A stretch of 64,000 nt of DNA from Hyphodiscus hymeniophilus (lineage: Eukaryota; Ascomycota; Leotiomycetes; Helotiales; Hyphodiscaceae): contig VNKQ01000017.1 in assembly GCA_016508695.1 (NCBI GenBank), positions 1,054,001-1,118,000 on the forward strand. The letters run 5' to 3'. How positions within the stretch are numbered: position 1 is the first letter of the stretch; every line of letters begins with the position of its first letter. Position numbers and translations under genes: made by a program. The notes below the pieces were generated by a model. That model did no database searches. It saw only the letters and a list, made by a program, of their open reading frames with translations, and was not told where the DNA came from. Positions 44,123 to 56,900 of the stretch are shown piece by piece.

Positions 44123-46468
44123 ATGGCCTCGACATATCGCGCAGGCTACCAGGGAGGCAGACGTCTACCTCAATCTCCATATCTTGCAGGTCATGCAGGT
44201 CATGCTCGCAGGGCTTCAAGAGAAGTCACAGAAATAGAACTGACGAAGAACGTGCAGCAACGCCCTTACAACTCTGGATACATGCCCAACGGAGCGGCAG
44301 GTCACTCGAACATTCCCGTTCAGCCGTTACTACCAAATCAGGGTCGCGTCATACAAACTGGTGGTGTCAGAGTCCTCTGTATCGCGGACGTCAGAGGTGA
44401 GACAGTTGGGGGTCGTCGTCAAAGGACGCAAGCTGAAGTCTGTAGGAAACCTGAGATCTCTTAACGACCTCGCAAAGCAAGCACGAGCGGATCACATCAT
44501 ACACACCGGAGACTTTGGATTTTACGATGCTTCTTCACTGGATCGTATTGCAGAAAAGTAAGACAAAAAAGTCTGTCTAAGGCTGTACACGTGCTAATTC
44601 CTTCTTTTAGGACGCTCAAGCATGTTGCTCAATATTCACCTTTAATCTCGGAGTCGACAAAAAAGGCCATCGGTGCACCTGGAGGACCAGTCAAGCAGAG
44701 ATTCCCGCCCAGCGAACTTCCTCTTTCCGAATTACCGGAATTCCTCAACGGAAACTTGAAACTAGATGTTCCAGTTTACACAGTTTGGGGCGCATGCGAA
44801 GATGTACGAGTATTGGAGAAGTTCCGTTCTGGAGAGTACAAGGTTGAAAAGCTACACATCATTGACGAAGCACGTTCGATGCTGCTAGAGATCGGAGGTG
44901 TAAAGTTGCGACTACTTGGTCTTGGTGGTGCCGTTGTTATGCACAAGCTCTTTGACAATGGTGAAGGACGCACAACAATTGCAGGCGGCCAAGGAACCAT
45001 GTGGACAACTTTGTTACAGATGGGTGAGTTGGTCGATACTGCGAACCGTGTTTATGATCCTACGGAGACTCGCATTTTCATTACACACGCTTCGCCTGCC
45101 CGTGAAGGTATCTTGAACCAGCTTTCCGTCACACTCAAGGCCGACTTCTCAGTCTCCGCTGGCCTTCATTTCAGATATGGCAGCTCGTATAACGAATTCA
45201 GTGTCAACCCGACTTTGGACCATTACCGTGGAAAACTTGCTGCTTCGAAAGCTTCGTTCAATGATGTGTGGGAAACAGTCAAGAGCGAAGTTCAGCCCGC
45301 CATCCAACAAAACGAAGCCCAACAAAACCTTCTGCAGAATGCTCTTGGCATAGTTGAGAAGATGCCGACTACAGCTCTGGGAGGTAACCCCTTTGGTGGC
45401 CCGGTTGGTGGTGCTAATGCTCCTGCAACTGGTCAAGTTGATGAAAGCGCATTCAAGAATATGTGGAATTTCAACTTGGCAGATGCTGCATTTGGCTGGT
45501 TGGTTTTAGAGATTCAAGATGGTCGAATTGGTACGGAAATGAGAGCTCAGGGCTTCAACTTCGCACACCGAGGCGCCAAGCAACACCCATCTCAAGTCGG
45601 CCAACAGCAACCTGCTCAAGCTCCTGCCACTAGCTCAGGGATTCCAGGCTCAAGCAATACTCTTGTAGCATCTACTCCTACTGGTCCTGCTCAAAGACCT
45701 CAAGCCGCCCAACCCGGACAGCAATCGTTCCAAGGACAACAAGGCAATCAACCTCCGAGAGGACCAGCTGGACCGCAACGTACGACAGAGTCGCCAGCTC
45801 CGGCTCCAAAGCCAGCTACGCCACAACCCCAGACCAACGTTGTCAATCTTCCGTCTAACAAGGAGAATGAGAAGGCCAGTACAGCTGCTGCTGCCAATGG
45901 TACGGCTTCTAATGGATCTGCTGATGCCACGTCGCCTATCGCAAAGACTCCATCTGAGCCGATCATTGGTCTATTTATCATGAACGTTACATCAGACGAC
46001 GCGGTGAAGGAGCTGTTCAAGGACGAAGATCGTGCCAAGATTACGAAGATTGAGAAGTGGGGTCAGTCCAATAAGGTCGCTCACTTCAAGACTATGGAGG
46101 AGAGAGATACTATCCTTGCGAACTTGCCAGACGAAGTCAAGTCGCGTACAGGAGAGGACCGAAGCCGACCGCTCGTCAAAATCTTCCAGGCACGAGAGAA
46201 CAAGTCGTATGGAGCCAGCCGAGGTGGTGCCGGAACTTGGGGAAGCTCCAGAGGTGGAACCAACCCCAACACTCCTCAAGGTGGTTACCGAAGTGGCGGT
46301 GCGAGTGACTCAGAGGGTGGACGTGGAGGTCGCGGTCGTGGACTATCCAGAGGTGGACGAGGTGGTGAACGTGGTCGAGGAGGTGGACGGGGAGGTCGAG
46401 GCGGGTTCAACAAGACAGAAGGATCACCAGCACCAGCTCCGGCAACACCCACTCCAGGCGATTCCTGA
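44123..46468 (+). CDS. DUF2433 protein: degenerate calcineurin-like phosphoesterase with RRM-like region and RGG tail
   Basis: Exons 44123-44396, 44446-44557 and 44611-46468 give 747 residues. The core is laid out like a metallophosphoesterase: VLCIADVRGN, then HIIHTGDFGFYD, VYTVWGACEDV and IFITHASPAREG stand where DxHGN, GDxxD, GNHE and the late His motif normally lie. The first His is Arg and the GNH triplet is GAC, so metal binding is probably lost. Further conserved blocks are HFRYGSSYNEFSVNPTLDHY and WNFNLADAAFGWLVLE. A Gln/Pro/Ala-rich linker leads to an RRM-like segment (IIGLFIMNVTSDDAVKELF) and a C-terminal RGG-rich tail (GRGGRGRGLSRGGRGG), both suggesting RNA binding. The family is fungal and lacks an assigned function. 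I infer an RNA-associated pseudo-phosphoesterase. Confidence 0.85.
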
Positions 46469-46913
46469 GCACACCCACCTCAAGTTCATTCTCACATTTT
46501 CGTACCAAAAGTCTACCTTCCTAGTACATCTTCTTTAATGGTCACATGGTTGTGAACAGAAGACATCGAAGACCATCATCGTTTCGGTCTAATACCCGAA
46601 GGTATTTGTGATTTAGGGTTGGAGGGGAGTTCAACAGCTTATGCTTTTCGCGATTATATTTGTGCAAAGCGATGATGGCTCTTTCTTCTCTGTACTTTGA
46701 ACACCCTTATTGCATCATTGATTGCTACGAGAGAGCGTTGCGTGTATTTTAGTTCCACCAGAAACAAGAACGCAGGCTAGCGAATCTGTTTCAGGTTCAT
46801 AGAAAATATTACAAATCCTTTGTATTCCAGGTTCTTGAGATGTGATCCGCCGCTATGCTTCGGTCCATTTAATACATGCTGTACATCATAATACACATCA
46901 CATCCATGATCCC
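46469..46913. other. Convergent 3' spacer
   Basis: The 445 bp hold the 3' ends of the DUF2433 gene and COQ5. I see nothing else. Confidence 0.5.
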
Positions 46914-47897
46914 TCACGACTTCTCAACAGGTTTAATGCCTTTGTGAATAGCAGCAATTCCACCCGTCAAGTCCTCCCAGCCCTTCCCGGGCACCATAAA
47001 CCCCGCATCCCTAATCATATCCCTAAACTGTTGCTGCTTTGGAAACTTCTCAATACTCTCCACTAGATACTGATAGCTCGCCCTATCCGCCGCAACCAGT
47101 TGTCCAATTAACGGAATAACGCCAAAACTCCACCTCTTATACATAGCATCAAGCAACGGATTCGTGACCCCACTGAACTCCAAACACGCAAACAATCCAC
47201 CGGGCTTCAATACCCGATACGCCTCCCTTAATGCCTGTTCCTTATTTGTGAAGTTCCGGATTCCAAATGCTACGGTATATAGATCGACACTATTCGAGGG
47301 AACAGTATCCAGATGCTCTGCATTGGCGACTAGGAAATCCAAGCGCGGCGAATTCGCATAGGAGGTTTGCAGGGAGCGTTTCTGACCTTCAGCCAGCATG
47401 GAGGGGTTTATGTCTGAGATTGTGATGGTGGACTGAGGGGAGTTGTTTATATTCGTGCAGTGGTCGAGCAAGCGAAATGCGATATCGCCAGTGCCACCGG
47501 CTATGTCGAGCATTTTCCAGCCGGTGGATGGGGAGGTGGATGAGATACCCGGGTTGATGGAGCGCACGAAGTGGTCTTTCCATAATCGGTGTATGCCTAG
47601 GGACATGAAGTCGTTCATGGTGTCGTAGGAGGATGCTACATTACTGAATACGCCGGCGACTGGAGGTGTCAATTATAGAACTGCGGAAGAAAAAATGGGG
47701 GAGAACGGACCTCTTGCCTCTTTCTCTGCTTCTGCGACCGTCTCGAAACCGAAATGCGTTGTTCTCTCATGGTTCGTGGGTTGTGATGGGGACTCTGCTT
47801 TGAGGACTGTGGAAGAGAAGTATCGTTGAGGTTGGGAGGAGGCTAATTGGAGTTTCACAAACCGCAGGAGTGGTCTGAGAGCTGATCGTGACGGCAT
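46914..47897 (-). CDS. COQ5: 2-methoxy-6-polyprenyl-1,4-benzoquinol methylase, mitochondrial
   Basis: Exons 47897-47711 and 47659-46914 encode 310 residues. The N-terminus (MPSRSALRPLLRFVKLQLAS) is basic, lacks acidic residues and fits a mitochondrial presequence. The mature enzyme is a UbiE/COQ5 C-methyltransferase: HFGFETVAEAEKEARVAGVF, SNVASSYDTMNDFMSLGIHR, then the SAM-binding motif MLDIAGGTGDIAFRLL, the post-motif DLYTVAFGIRNFTNK and LREAYRVLKPGGLFACLEFS. The end GIAAIHKGIKP is also family-typical. COQ5 performs the only C-methylation in ubiquinone biosynthesis at the matrix side of the inner membrane, within the CoQ synthome. The intron donor is GTCCGT, less usual than GTAAGT, but the joined frame is continuous and conserved. 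Confidence 0.96.
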
Positions 47898-49327
47898 TGC
47901 TTCTCTGGAAACAAATGTAGAATGATTTGAGAATGTTGGTGTACTTGACTACGGGGCTTATAAGATTTCCTATATCTTATCTTCTGATATCTTCAGCCTT
48001 GTCGCCTGGCAAGGCCAGAAAGGAAATGTTCTCACGTGACCTGAGTTAGTTCAATAAGCTTTTGATGCTTGTCGTTCCTGGGTAAAGTTGTCGATTTTCT
48101 TCTCGGTGGAAGAGAGCACACTTACAGCTTGCATGAGATTCCTGTGGTTTAAGCTTGTTATGCCTACAATGCATTGCCGTAGTGCGGACTTTTCGTGGCA
48201 TCCAGTCGTCAGACGACACTTCTTCTGGCACTGGGCGTTCATGCTCCCAATCACATCCTAGTCACTGAATCTGGTCACACGAACTTGTGATGTGAGGCTC
48301 CTCCATCGAAAAGAGTGATTTCTATGGAAAGGGCGGTGGTTACGGCGGTCAGAGCCTCATTATCTACCATAGCCTTCTAGTCGTTTTCTGTCATGGATAT
48401 ACCCATAGTGGCATAATCAGGCTGCTGACGAGGCTCGACGTATGCCATGCCAAACCCAAAGGATGCGGATAGGCGACGACAGTCCCAAAATGGGGGCCAG
48501 TGTAAGTTTTCAAGCTTTTTCATTCGCTATGGGCTCAAGTCTTATGCTGTTGGAAAGACGATGATGATGACAGGAGGAGATTGTTGTTAATGCTGCTAAA
48601 GTTTTGGGAAGACAAAGGACCAGGGAAGAGACTGCTACCGAGTGCTCAAGAGCCTCCAGTTCTCGAGACGACAGTACTACGAACGGACTTCCGCCACCAG
48701 GGAATTCTACTGGCGGTATTGCTGGAACAGATAGTAATCAGATCACGAGCAGGCCTCCAGAGACCGGGGCTGAAGATATAGGAGGAGAAGGAAATAGGTC
48801 ACCAGCCGACCTTGAAGGGGGACATTGTGGTACTTGATTCCAGATTGGGTATCAAGACACTTTGGACAAGCGTCATGAAATTGAGGTGATGGAGCCCATT
48901 TTGGTAGTATTCCCCCATGATTAATCTTCAGGATTACAGCAAGTTGCCTCCTCGATTACATTCTGAACGAAGTAAGCTGTTTTAAAAACATTGAATCCAG
49001 TCCCGTAAAGGAGATGTGTGGTGTCCCACTGCCATGAATCTTAAGTCTTCTAAGACCCTTGGAGTAAAAGGTTGTTTACGTAGAAGAGTTTATATGGAAT
49101 GTTTGAATCGAGTTGAGAAACAACGATTCATGGATATCATGTGATAATGTGTTTCCCGACTCAGGGTTCGCTTTGCGTCGGCTTGAACCGCAGAGACTCG
49201 AACACCGCTGCCACCGGTAAGCACTTCAACTATTCAATAAGTCCTTCAATTGTTGTTCCTTTTCAAATGAATGCAATTGAGGGCCCGACTTGAAGTCGGA
49301 CGCACTCAGCAGAAACCAAATACCATC
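47898..49327. other. Intergenic region, no gene seen
   Basis: The 1.4 kb contain the divergent promoters of COQ5 and the E1 alpha gene. A 77-codon Ser/Thr/Gly-rich frame at 48604-48837 shows no domain. No repeat or RNA gene is recognised. Confidence 0.5.
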
Positions 49328-50779
49328 ATGGGATTGCAACGTTACGGACCTCGCCTTGCGCGAGGTTGCCGACCAACATTAAGTCTACAAAGACCAACAC
49401 TCTTCCAAAGCCAAAGATGGTCTTCCTCTCTATCCCAAAAGCCCGGCTCAGCGGGGTAAGCTCCTTTTATAAGCTCAAGTATAGGCCGCTGATAATGCTT
49501 AGAGTACGCTTCCCCGGAGCTGTAGACAGCAAATTTACGTCGGCTCTCTCCTTCGAGCAGCCGTCAACGTACCCCGCGATACCCACCTACCGATGCACCT
49601 CCCCAGACGGAGACATCATTGACCCCTCGATGACCCCCGGCTCCGACACTCTCGCCCTCGAAATGTACCAAAACATGCTCTCAGTCTCCATCATGGACCT
49701 CATAATGTTCGACGCCCAAAGGCAAGGCCGATTGAGCTTCTACATGACGAGCCAAGGCGAAGAAGGAACCTGTGTAGGCTCTGCAAGTGCGTTGGAGAAG
49801 GAGGATGTGGTGTTTAGCCAGTATAGAGAAGCGGGCGTTTTTGTGCAACGGGGATACACGTTTGATGAATTTATGAGCCAGCTTTTTGCCAATAAGAAGG
49901 ATCAGGGAAAGGGGAGAAATATGCCTGTTCATTATGGGAGTGCTGCTTTGAATATCGTACTTCCACCTCTCTTACATCCCCAAGGAGAGGCTAATGGCTG
50001 TGTAGCATACGATTTCCTCACCCCTAGCCACGCAAATCCCCCAAGCCGCCGGCGCAGCATATGCCCTAAAAATGCAGCGTCTCACAGACCCAAACATCCC
50101 ACCCCGAGTTGTAGCCTGCTATTTTGGCGAAGGAGCAGCCAGTGAGGGCGATTTCCACGCCGCTCTCAACATAGCGGCTACACGTTCCTGTCCAGTGATA
50201 TTCATTTGCCGTAACAACGGCTATGCCATCAGCACCCCAACATTAGAGCAATACAGGGGAGACGGAATTGCCAGTCGAGGCGTTGGATATGGAATTGACA
50301 CCATCCGTGTGGACGGCAACGATATCTGGGCAGTCCGCGAAGCTACTCTCAAAGCGCGAGAACTGGCACTGAAAGATGGAGGACGTCCCGTCCTGATCGA
50401 AGCTATGTCCTACCGAATCTCGCACCACAGCACAAGTGATGATTCCTTCGCATATCGAGCAAGGGTCGAGGTCGAGGATTGGAAGCGCAGGGATAATCCA
50501 ATTACTAGACTGCGGAAATATCTAGAGAAAAAGGGCATCTGGGATGAGGAAAAGGAGAAGGAGGCTAGAGGCCGACTTAGAAAGGAGGTATTGAAAGCGT
50601 TTGCAGAAGCAGAGAAAGAGAAGAAACCTCCGATAAGAGCTATGTTTGAGGATATTTATGAGGAGATAACTCCCGAGACACAGAAGCAAATGGAGGAGTT
50701 AAGGGATATTATAAAGAGGTATCCTGAGGAGTATGATGTTGGGGAGTTTGAGGGTGGGATTGATAGCCTGTCAAAATGA
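49328..50779 (+). CDS. Branched-chain 2-oxoacid dehydrogenase E1 component, alpha subunit
   Basis: Exons 49328-49455, 49503-49956 and 50006-50779 encode 451 residues. The start MGLQRYGPRLARGCRPTLSL is a good mitochondrial presequence. The thiamine-diphosphate fold follows: YPAIPTYRCTSPDGDIID and TLALEMYQNMLSVSIMDLIM near the front, QYREAGVFVQRGYTFDEFM, then HTISSPLATQIPQAAGAAYA across the last junction, and the cofactor/magnesium motif GEGAASEGDFHAALNIA ending CRNNGYAIST. EAMSYRISHHSTSDDS is the phosphorylation-loop region typical of branched-chain E1 alpha subunits. With the beta subunit, E2 and E3 it decarboxylates the oxoacids of leucine, isoleucine and valine in the mitochondrial matrix. 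The usual animal symbol is BCKDHA. Sequence and length are complete. Confidence 0.95.
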
Positions 50780-51567
50780 AAGATTCATCATCCAGACGCC
50801 GATACCGCATTCGTTGCTTTCCATGGCCACTCTCGTTTGAACTCCATATAAAAGCTCAAACGTGTAGATTTGTCCAGGGTCCTAAACACCCGAAAGGTTA
50901 AAGGAATGGAATTCGAATTAGGCTTTCAGAAACTTTGGTACTTCTGGCTCGTTGGTGACAAACCTCTTCGTCTGCCGTCAGGAATCAGTAAGGGCGGAGA
51001 ATATCGTAAATCTAATTGTACATGAGCAAAGGACAACGACAAGGAAATAAAAGCCATACACATCGCTGATAACGACGAGACCCCCTAATATCCGAAATAC
51101 ATCTAGGTTACCCAGATTCCTCAAATCTGAAAATAATAAAGCTTCGTACTGGCTAAAGAGTCGTACATCCACAATATAGAAAAGTTTCATGTGTTTCATC
51201 CTTTCTTGAAATTGTCTCGAAAGAGAATCCTTGATACTCCTTCTCGGTCTGATCGTCCACACCCAAGCGGACATCCCTGCCCTCTGCGTTTTGAAGAGGA
51301 GGTTTTTGGTCTAGAATCGCCGAAACTCTTTGGATATTTCGGGACCTTGGAACAGCAAGGGCTCGAACCAGACCAAGTTCTATATATACAAGTCCATCAG
51401 AATGTCAATATCCACAGTCCTGAACTCCGGACAAATACCATGGCTAATACAAAATCCACGCCATACATAATGAGATACCCGGTCAGAAAATATCCTCTTA
51501 ACAACTCCATAGACAAAACATGGTCAAGACTCCACCCGATGCATCATAAATATCGTATCATAACGAT
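50780..51567. other. Convergent intergenic spacer
   Basis: The 788 bp separate the E1 alpha and Smr-protein 3' ends. Frames are short, A+T-rich and without domains. Confidence 0.5.
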
Positions 51568-53211
51568 TCACTTCTTCTTAGCAATTCCAGTCACGACAAG
51601 AAATCCAGTACCAACTTGAACTTTCCATCCATCCTGCATCAACATCTTCAAGATAGCAGGCGCAAGCTTACTCTTGCCGCCTTCACTGTGGTACCCCACA
51701 CCAGTAATAATCCTATACTCAGTAGCACCTCCTCTACCACTGATTCTACTCTCTCCCAACTCATGCCACCAATTCGTGACTCGTTCCTTTGCTATTCTTC
51801 TTCCATCTTGGACATTGAGACCGTGGAGATCGAGCTGTGATTTTGAGCTCTGACTTGCAGCAAGAGTATCTGCAGCAGCACTTTGGGCACTCTTAAGCCG
51901 CGAATCGGCTGTTCGCCCCACTTCCGAATAGTAGGCTGCCGCACCGCCCATCAAATGATCAGATTTGCCTTTGCGGTAAGCGGCTCTAGCTTGAGTGAAA
52001 GCATCTTCGCGCTCCTTGGTGTATCTGGCAGCTAGGGTATTTGCGGTGTCGAGAGTCAGTCCTAAGTTGCTCGCTGTGGATGCTTTGGGCTTCGGAATTG
52101 CAACATCTAGCTCCAGAGGGGCATGGCGGAATTCGATTTGAATATTTGACTTGTTGGATATTGGCTGGTAGATGAGAGCTTTTGCAAGCTCATGAGCGTG
52201 GGCTGTGGAAGGATGCGTGACTTGGACTAGGGGTAGTAAAAGGTCTTTCGAAAGGCTTGGAAACTCGTGGCCTAGATCGATGGCAGTGCTTTCGATGAGA
52301 GGGTCATCGTATTTAGCATTCGACAATAGTTGTGCGTCCAATACTGCTCGTATTGTCGTGCGTATCGAAGCTCCATTCTTGTGATATAAAGAACCAATTT
52401 CTTTATCTGACTTGCCAGTTCGGGTTGCAATAAATTCAACATCTTGCTTTCCCGTATCCCATTTGCTTCCGGTAGGCGATTCTGGGGTAATCGGACTGTT
52501 CAAGTCATCCAGCAATCTGTTCTTTGTTTTCTTGTTTCTCTTCTTCACCTTGCCCTTTCGAACTGGCGACAACAGATCGGGCTCCGAGAACGCTTCTATG
52601 CCTCGCTGTCTCGCGCCGATTTCCTCCATAAACGTCTGGGTCATCAAGTCGTTGATCGATCTATTCATGTCCCATACATCCTTTTTCAAAGTCCACTGTA
52701 TGTCGAAAGGCTTCAATCCGGGGAACATCTCCACCAACATTGATTCCTTAGAGTCACGATCCAGGCTGTCGAGTCCATCTCCGTACGTCGTGCCCTCTCC
52801 ATTAAGATCACTTGCAGAAGATGGATCGACACTGGGAGGAGCGAACCCGTGAGACAGCTCAGTATCGTCTGTACTGCTAGACCAGCCAGGTAGGCTCTTC
52901 CCACTGCCGCTGCCGTCTTGGCTTTCTTCCCTGTTGTTTAGACATGGATATGCTCCGCTACTTGCACTTGCATCGAACCCTGATTCCTCCTCTTCTCTCG
53001 CGCTCTTTTGGAGCTGTTCTAGGGTATATCGCGTTTCCTGTAGTTGTGAAGAGTCTGATAGGTCGTAATCCGACAAAATGGCGAAAACCAAGGACGTCTC
53101 CAGCGTTGAACCAAATTCGTTCTAAGTACGCTTAATTAGCACACTCAATTTTTTTTTTGGATTCAGGAGTCTCACTATGAGCTGGGCCCGTAGGTCCTCA
53201 GCATCAACCAT
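51568..53211 (-). CDS. CUE, DUF1771 and Smr domain protein (Cue2-like)
   Basis: Exons 53211-53176 and 53121-51568 encode 529 residues. The 12-codon first exon (MVDAEDLRAQLI) is joined to NEFGSTLETSLVFAILSDYD by a 54-nt intron. Domains in order: an acidic Ser-rich region; a CUE ubiquitin-binding domain (ESMLVEMFPGLKPFDIQWTL, about 135-175); a Lys-rich stretch (KGKVKKRNKKTKNRLL); DUF1771 (RYTKEREDAFTQARAAYRKG, about 378); and a C-terminal Smr domain (QLDLHGLNVQDGRRIA, about 442, and TGVGYHSEGG). In yeast, Cue2 is the Smr endonuclease that cuts mRNA at collided ribosomes during no-go decay, and this protein has the same architecture including the DLHG motif. Its nuclease role is inferred from the family. 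It lies tandem to the UFD4-like gene. Confidence 0.9.
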
Positions 53212-53978
53212 GGCGCAAAGTCTCGTTGGGTTGGAGGAAATTGTAGTTGGCGCGAAGCCGCCCATTTTGGGATGCGCTTGTCTCTTCAGGGGCCGCGCTC
53301 GCAGTCTTGACTCCTCAGTTGCGTGGTATGCGTCATTTTGTAATGTTTGTGGGTTTTTAGGGACATGTTGTGTTGATAAAGAAATGGCTCGGTCATGATA
53401 TCACGATGGGAGTCTCTATCTGGGCGCTAGTTCTTAGCGGGGCACCTGGGGAAGGGCGTTTGATATTGTTCCAAAAGATTTGACCCACGATTGAGCTTTC
53501 AGAAGCTCAGAGCTTTTCAAAAGATCTAAAGGTTCTTTAACGCTATGGATAAATCGAACAACTACAGCTCCATTTCTTTGCATCGATCCTCCCTCAGGAC
53601 TCAACTGATCAAGCCCAGTTTGAGCTATTATCTGCTATGAAGGATATCTTCATGGCAAACTTAGACTAGTAAGCACCACGGTATTGCAAATTTTACCTAC
53701 GAGTTCCCACGAGATGAAGTGAACTGAGTATCTATCTAATGAAGTACAAAAACAAAGCTAGTCCGTCCTTCCATGTGATATCCCCGCAGCGTATACGCCA
53801 AACGACCTTCCATGCAATCTGAGTTTGACCGTCCAGCACACGCTGGGAAAGAAGAAAACATTGGGAGCACATGAATACATGAAATGTGCTAGCAACGGTC
53901 GGTTTTCGCAAAATAAATGAGAGAGATCAACGCCCGACGGCCATGCTATCGCCTTGTTCCTCCTTCGCTATCTACAAA
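53212..53978. other. Spacer between two leftward genes
   Basis: The 767 bp contain the Smr-protein promoter and the 3' flank of the HECT-ligase gene. I see no coding or structured element. Confidence 0.5.
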
Positions 53979-56900
53979 CTAAGACAGATGAAATGCACCC
54001 TGCCCTTCCTTAATGGCGATGTTCATACGTCTTCTCATAACGTCTAAATCGGTGTAATCAGGCAGTTTGAGGTAATTGACACAAGTCATGACGCTAGGAA
54101 GGTAGTCGTCAGATGTATAAGGTGCCTCGCTGGGCTTGCACACCACGGTAAACATGGGAGTCAGGCTCTTAAAACCTGAGTGAACTATTAGCAGCACTTC
54201 ATAGCAACAGCTGGGATCGAAAACTTACCGCCGATCGGAAGCTTCGGACTGCCAGTGGTGAACTGGAGGAAATCTCGACGCTCAGGTAGAGAAAGTTCAC
54301 TCATGGTCTGAAGTAAGTTCTTGACGCTCTTGCTGTCCATATTGAAGCCATGATCGGCCTTAATCGAGTCCATCAAAGCTAGTCGCTATCAGTTACAATT
54401 TCATAGTACGGAACTCAGTGTTACTTACTTTCCAAAGACCAGTCCTCCTCGATTCTGCCAAAAAGCATGACCAACTCGTCCGGGGTGAAGGCGCTGAGAG
54501 CGGAATAGGGGAAGACTTGGGTGAAGCCAGTTCTGAATGCATCAACTTGTCGCTGGACTCCACTCCCAAGAGTCATATCGATGACCTTATCGAGATAAGT
54601 CTCGACGTTGTCAATGGTGACTGGGATTGTAGACCCATTTGGTAAAAGTTCAATGGGGTAGCCCGGAAGCGTGAAATCAAGACCCAAGTCGTCGATTTGG
54701 ACTCCATCAATCATCAAAACTTGGGCTGCTGCCACTTTCTGCGCTGCAGTCAAATTTCCATTCTCGTCAATAGCCTTCTTGGCCAGAGCAAACTTCTTGA
54801 TCAATTTCAATGACTTCGCCAAGAATGCATCGACGGTCTTGACAGCCCCCAGCGACGGGGTGACGGTCGTTGTTTCATCACCTATGCGGAAGAAGGTAGG
54901 ATTGAACGAAACATCAATGATTCGAGAGTCGATCATTGATCTGGCGACAAACTTTCCGAGCATTTTGAAAAGATGCAGAATACGCTTGCCGTTCTCATTT
55001 GACGCCTGCTCCTCACTCATTGGAGCCGGAAATAATCCACCAGTACCGAAGGCATACTCCTCTCCGTCGTTACTATCTGCTTCGCGCCAAAGCTTTAGCT
55101 TTTTCTTAGAGAATTCCTTCGAGACTGTGGAGTAAAACTCTAGAGTAGGACCAAGCCCAGTGCCCACCTCCTCAAAGTATTCTACTTCGAGGATGCTTTG
55201 AGATGCACCGTAGAGCTCCATGACCTTGAGTGCAGATTCAAGGATTTTTGATCGGGAGATGCGAACTTTCTGGCGTTGTAGACGACCAAGAAAAGGTCGT
55301 TCATCCCGATGGCGGTCGCGACGATGCTCATCAGCGGATTGTGCATTTTGCCATCTGGTCATCGAGCGAGCATAGCCGAAGGACGTAGACTGCAAGAAGA
55401 GGTGGCGAGTTTCGAATGGGAAGAGGAAAGGATACAAGCGAGCAAGATCCTCGCTCCAACTTGGAAGGCAAGTGCTAGCAACTATCAAAGGCTCCTCGAG
55501 CTGTCTGTTCAGTTTCGCTGTAAGCTTGGTGTTGACGAATTGAGAGAGGGGCTCAGTGTTGAGCTTTAGCATTTCTTTATTTTCAGCTAAAACATCGTCG
55601 AGATTGGCATTGAGAGCATGTAGGATATTCAGCAAGCGGAGGATCGACGACGTGGCTGGATGCTTGTCCAATGATGCTGGAATTCCCGAAGCGGTTGTTT
55701 CGGTGACTTCGGGTAGTTGAGTGAGCGAACTCGGCTCCGCAGGTGGTGGACCAGGTACACGCTTAAACTTGATCGGGTGGATAGCAGACCATACACTGCG
55801 ACTAGTGTGATCATCAAATGGATTGGTAGGGTTGTGAACAGCTCGATAGATTGTGGTCTCATTTGAGATGACTTTATCGTCGAGACTGAATTCGATATGC
55901 CAATCCTGAGGTACCGCTGCAAGAGCTGCTGCGTAGCTCATTGCTCTTGAATTGTTTGGTGTGGATGAGGCGGCGAGTGCAGCAGCCTGTAACGCAGCAC
56001 TGACCCGAGATGAGGAACCAAGAGGTGTAGCTACTCTCGTCCCGTCTTCCTTGCGAGCTGTGACTTTGCCACCAGCAGCTACCTCAAGATTAACAGCCGT
56101 TGGATCAGGTGGGGAACCTTCATCCATCTCGTCTTCCAAATCACCGACAATAGCATCCAATGCCGCACTGTCATCCATGTCTTCGTCATCAGTCAATTGT
56201 CTCTCATCAGCACATTCTAGAGCTCGGGCCAAACTATCCTCATCCTGGAGAGGCGGTGGAGGTGCTGGGGGTTCTGTTTGTGCTTGGCTTCGTCGACTTG
56301 ATCGTCTTGTTGAGGCCTTCTCCTGTGGAGTAGCCGACGTGGATTGACCAGCCGAAGCTGGGGTTGTAGTTGGGGCCGTCTGAGACTTGGACTTTGCTTT
56401 GCGAGCGCGAGATGTGGAAGGATTTGACGCTGTAGGTGTAGCTGCTGTTGCCGAAGCAAGACCACGTTCTGCGAGCCGAGCTTGAGCGCTTGGAACTCCA
56501 GCGTAGGGATTTGGCATGCCCGCAGCTGCGAGAGCCGCGAGAGCGCCCGAAAGTCCTTCACGATGTCTAGAGGCTCGTGGTGGTCGCTCGGACATGACAA
56601 TTCTTGGTCTCAAGTAATCGTCGAGAGCTTTAAAGGTTGCAATCGCATGTATGGAGACCATGATGTTTCGATAGGCTCTGGGAATATCCGAATCCTCGTC
56701 TGCGACGAGCTTCAGCCTAATCTGCTTTGCAAGCATCGATGCAGCACTGCTTCTGTTTCCATCAAAGGTATTTTGATGAACAGTAACAACTTCAAAGTGC
56801 TCTGAACGGCTTAGGAGATCTTGCAATTTGTGAATGAGAATGCTAAATGGTGTTGCGGGGGATTCTGCCGTAGTATTCATTGGCTTCTTCGTAATCGTCC

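Noticed and set aside
49681..49932. Minus-strand frame opposite the E1 alpha gene
   Set aside because: Lies wholly inside a conserved exon of the opposite strand and has no domain.
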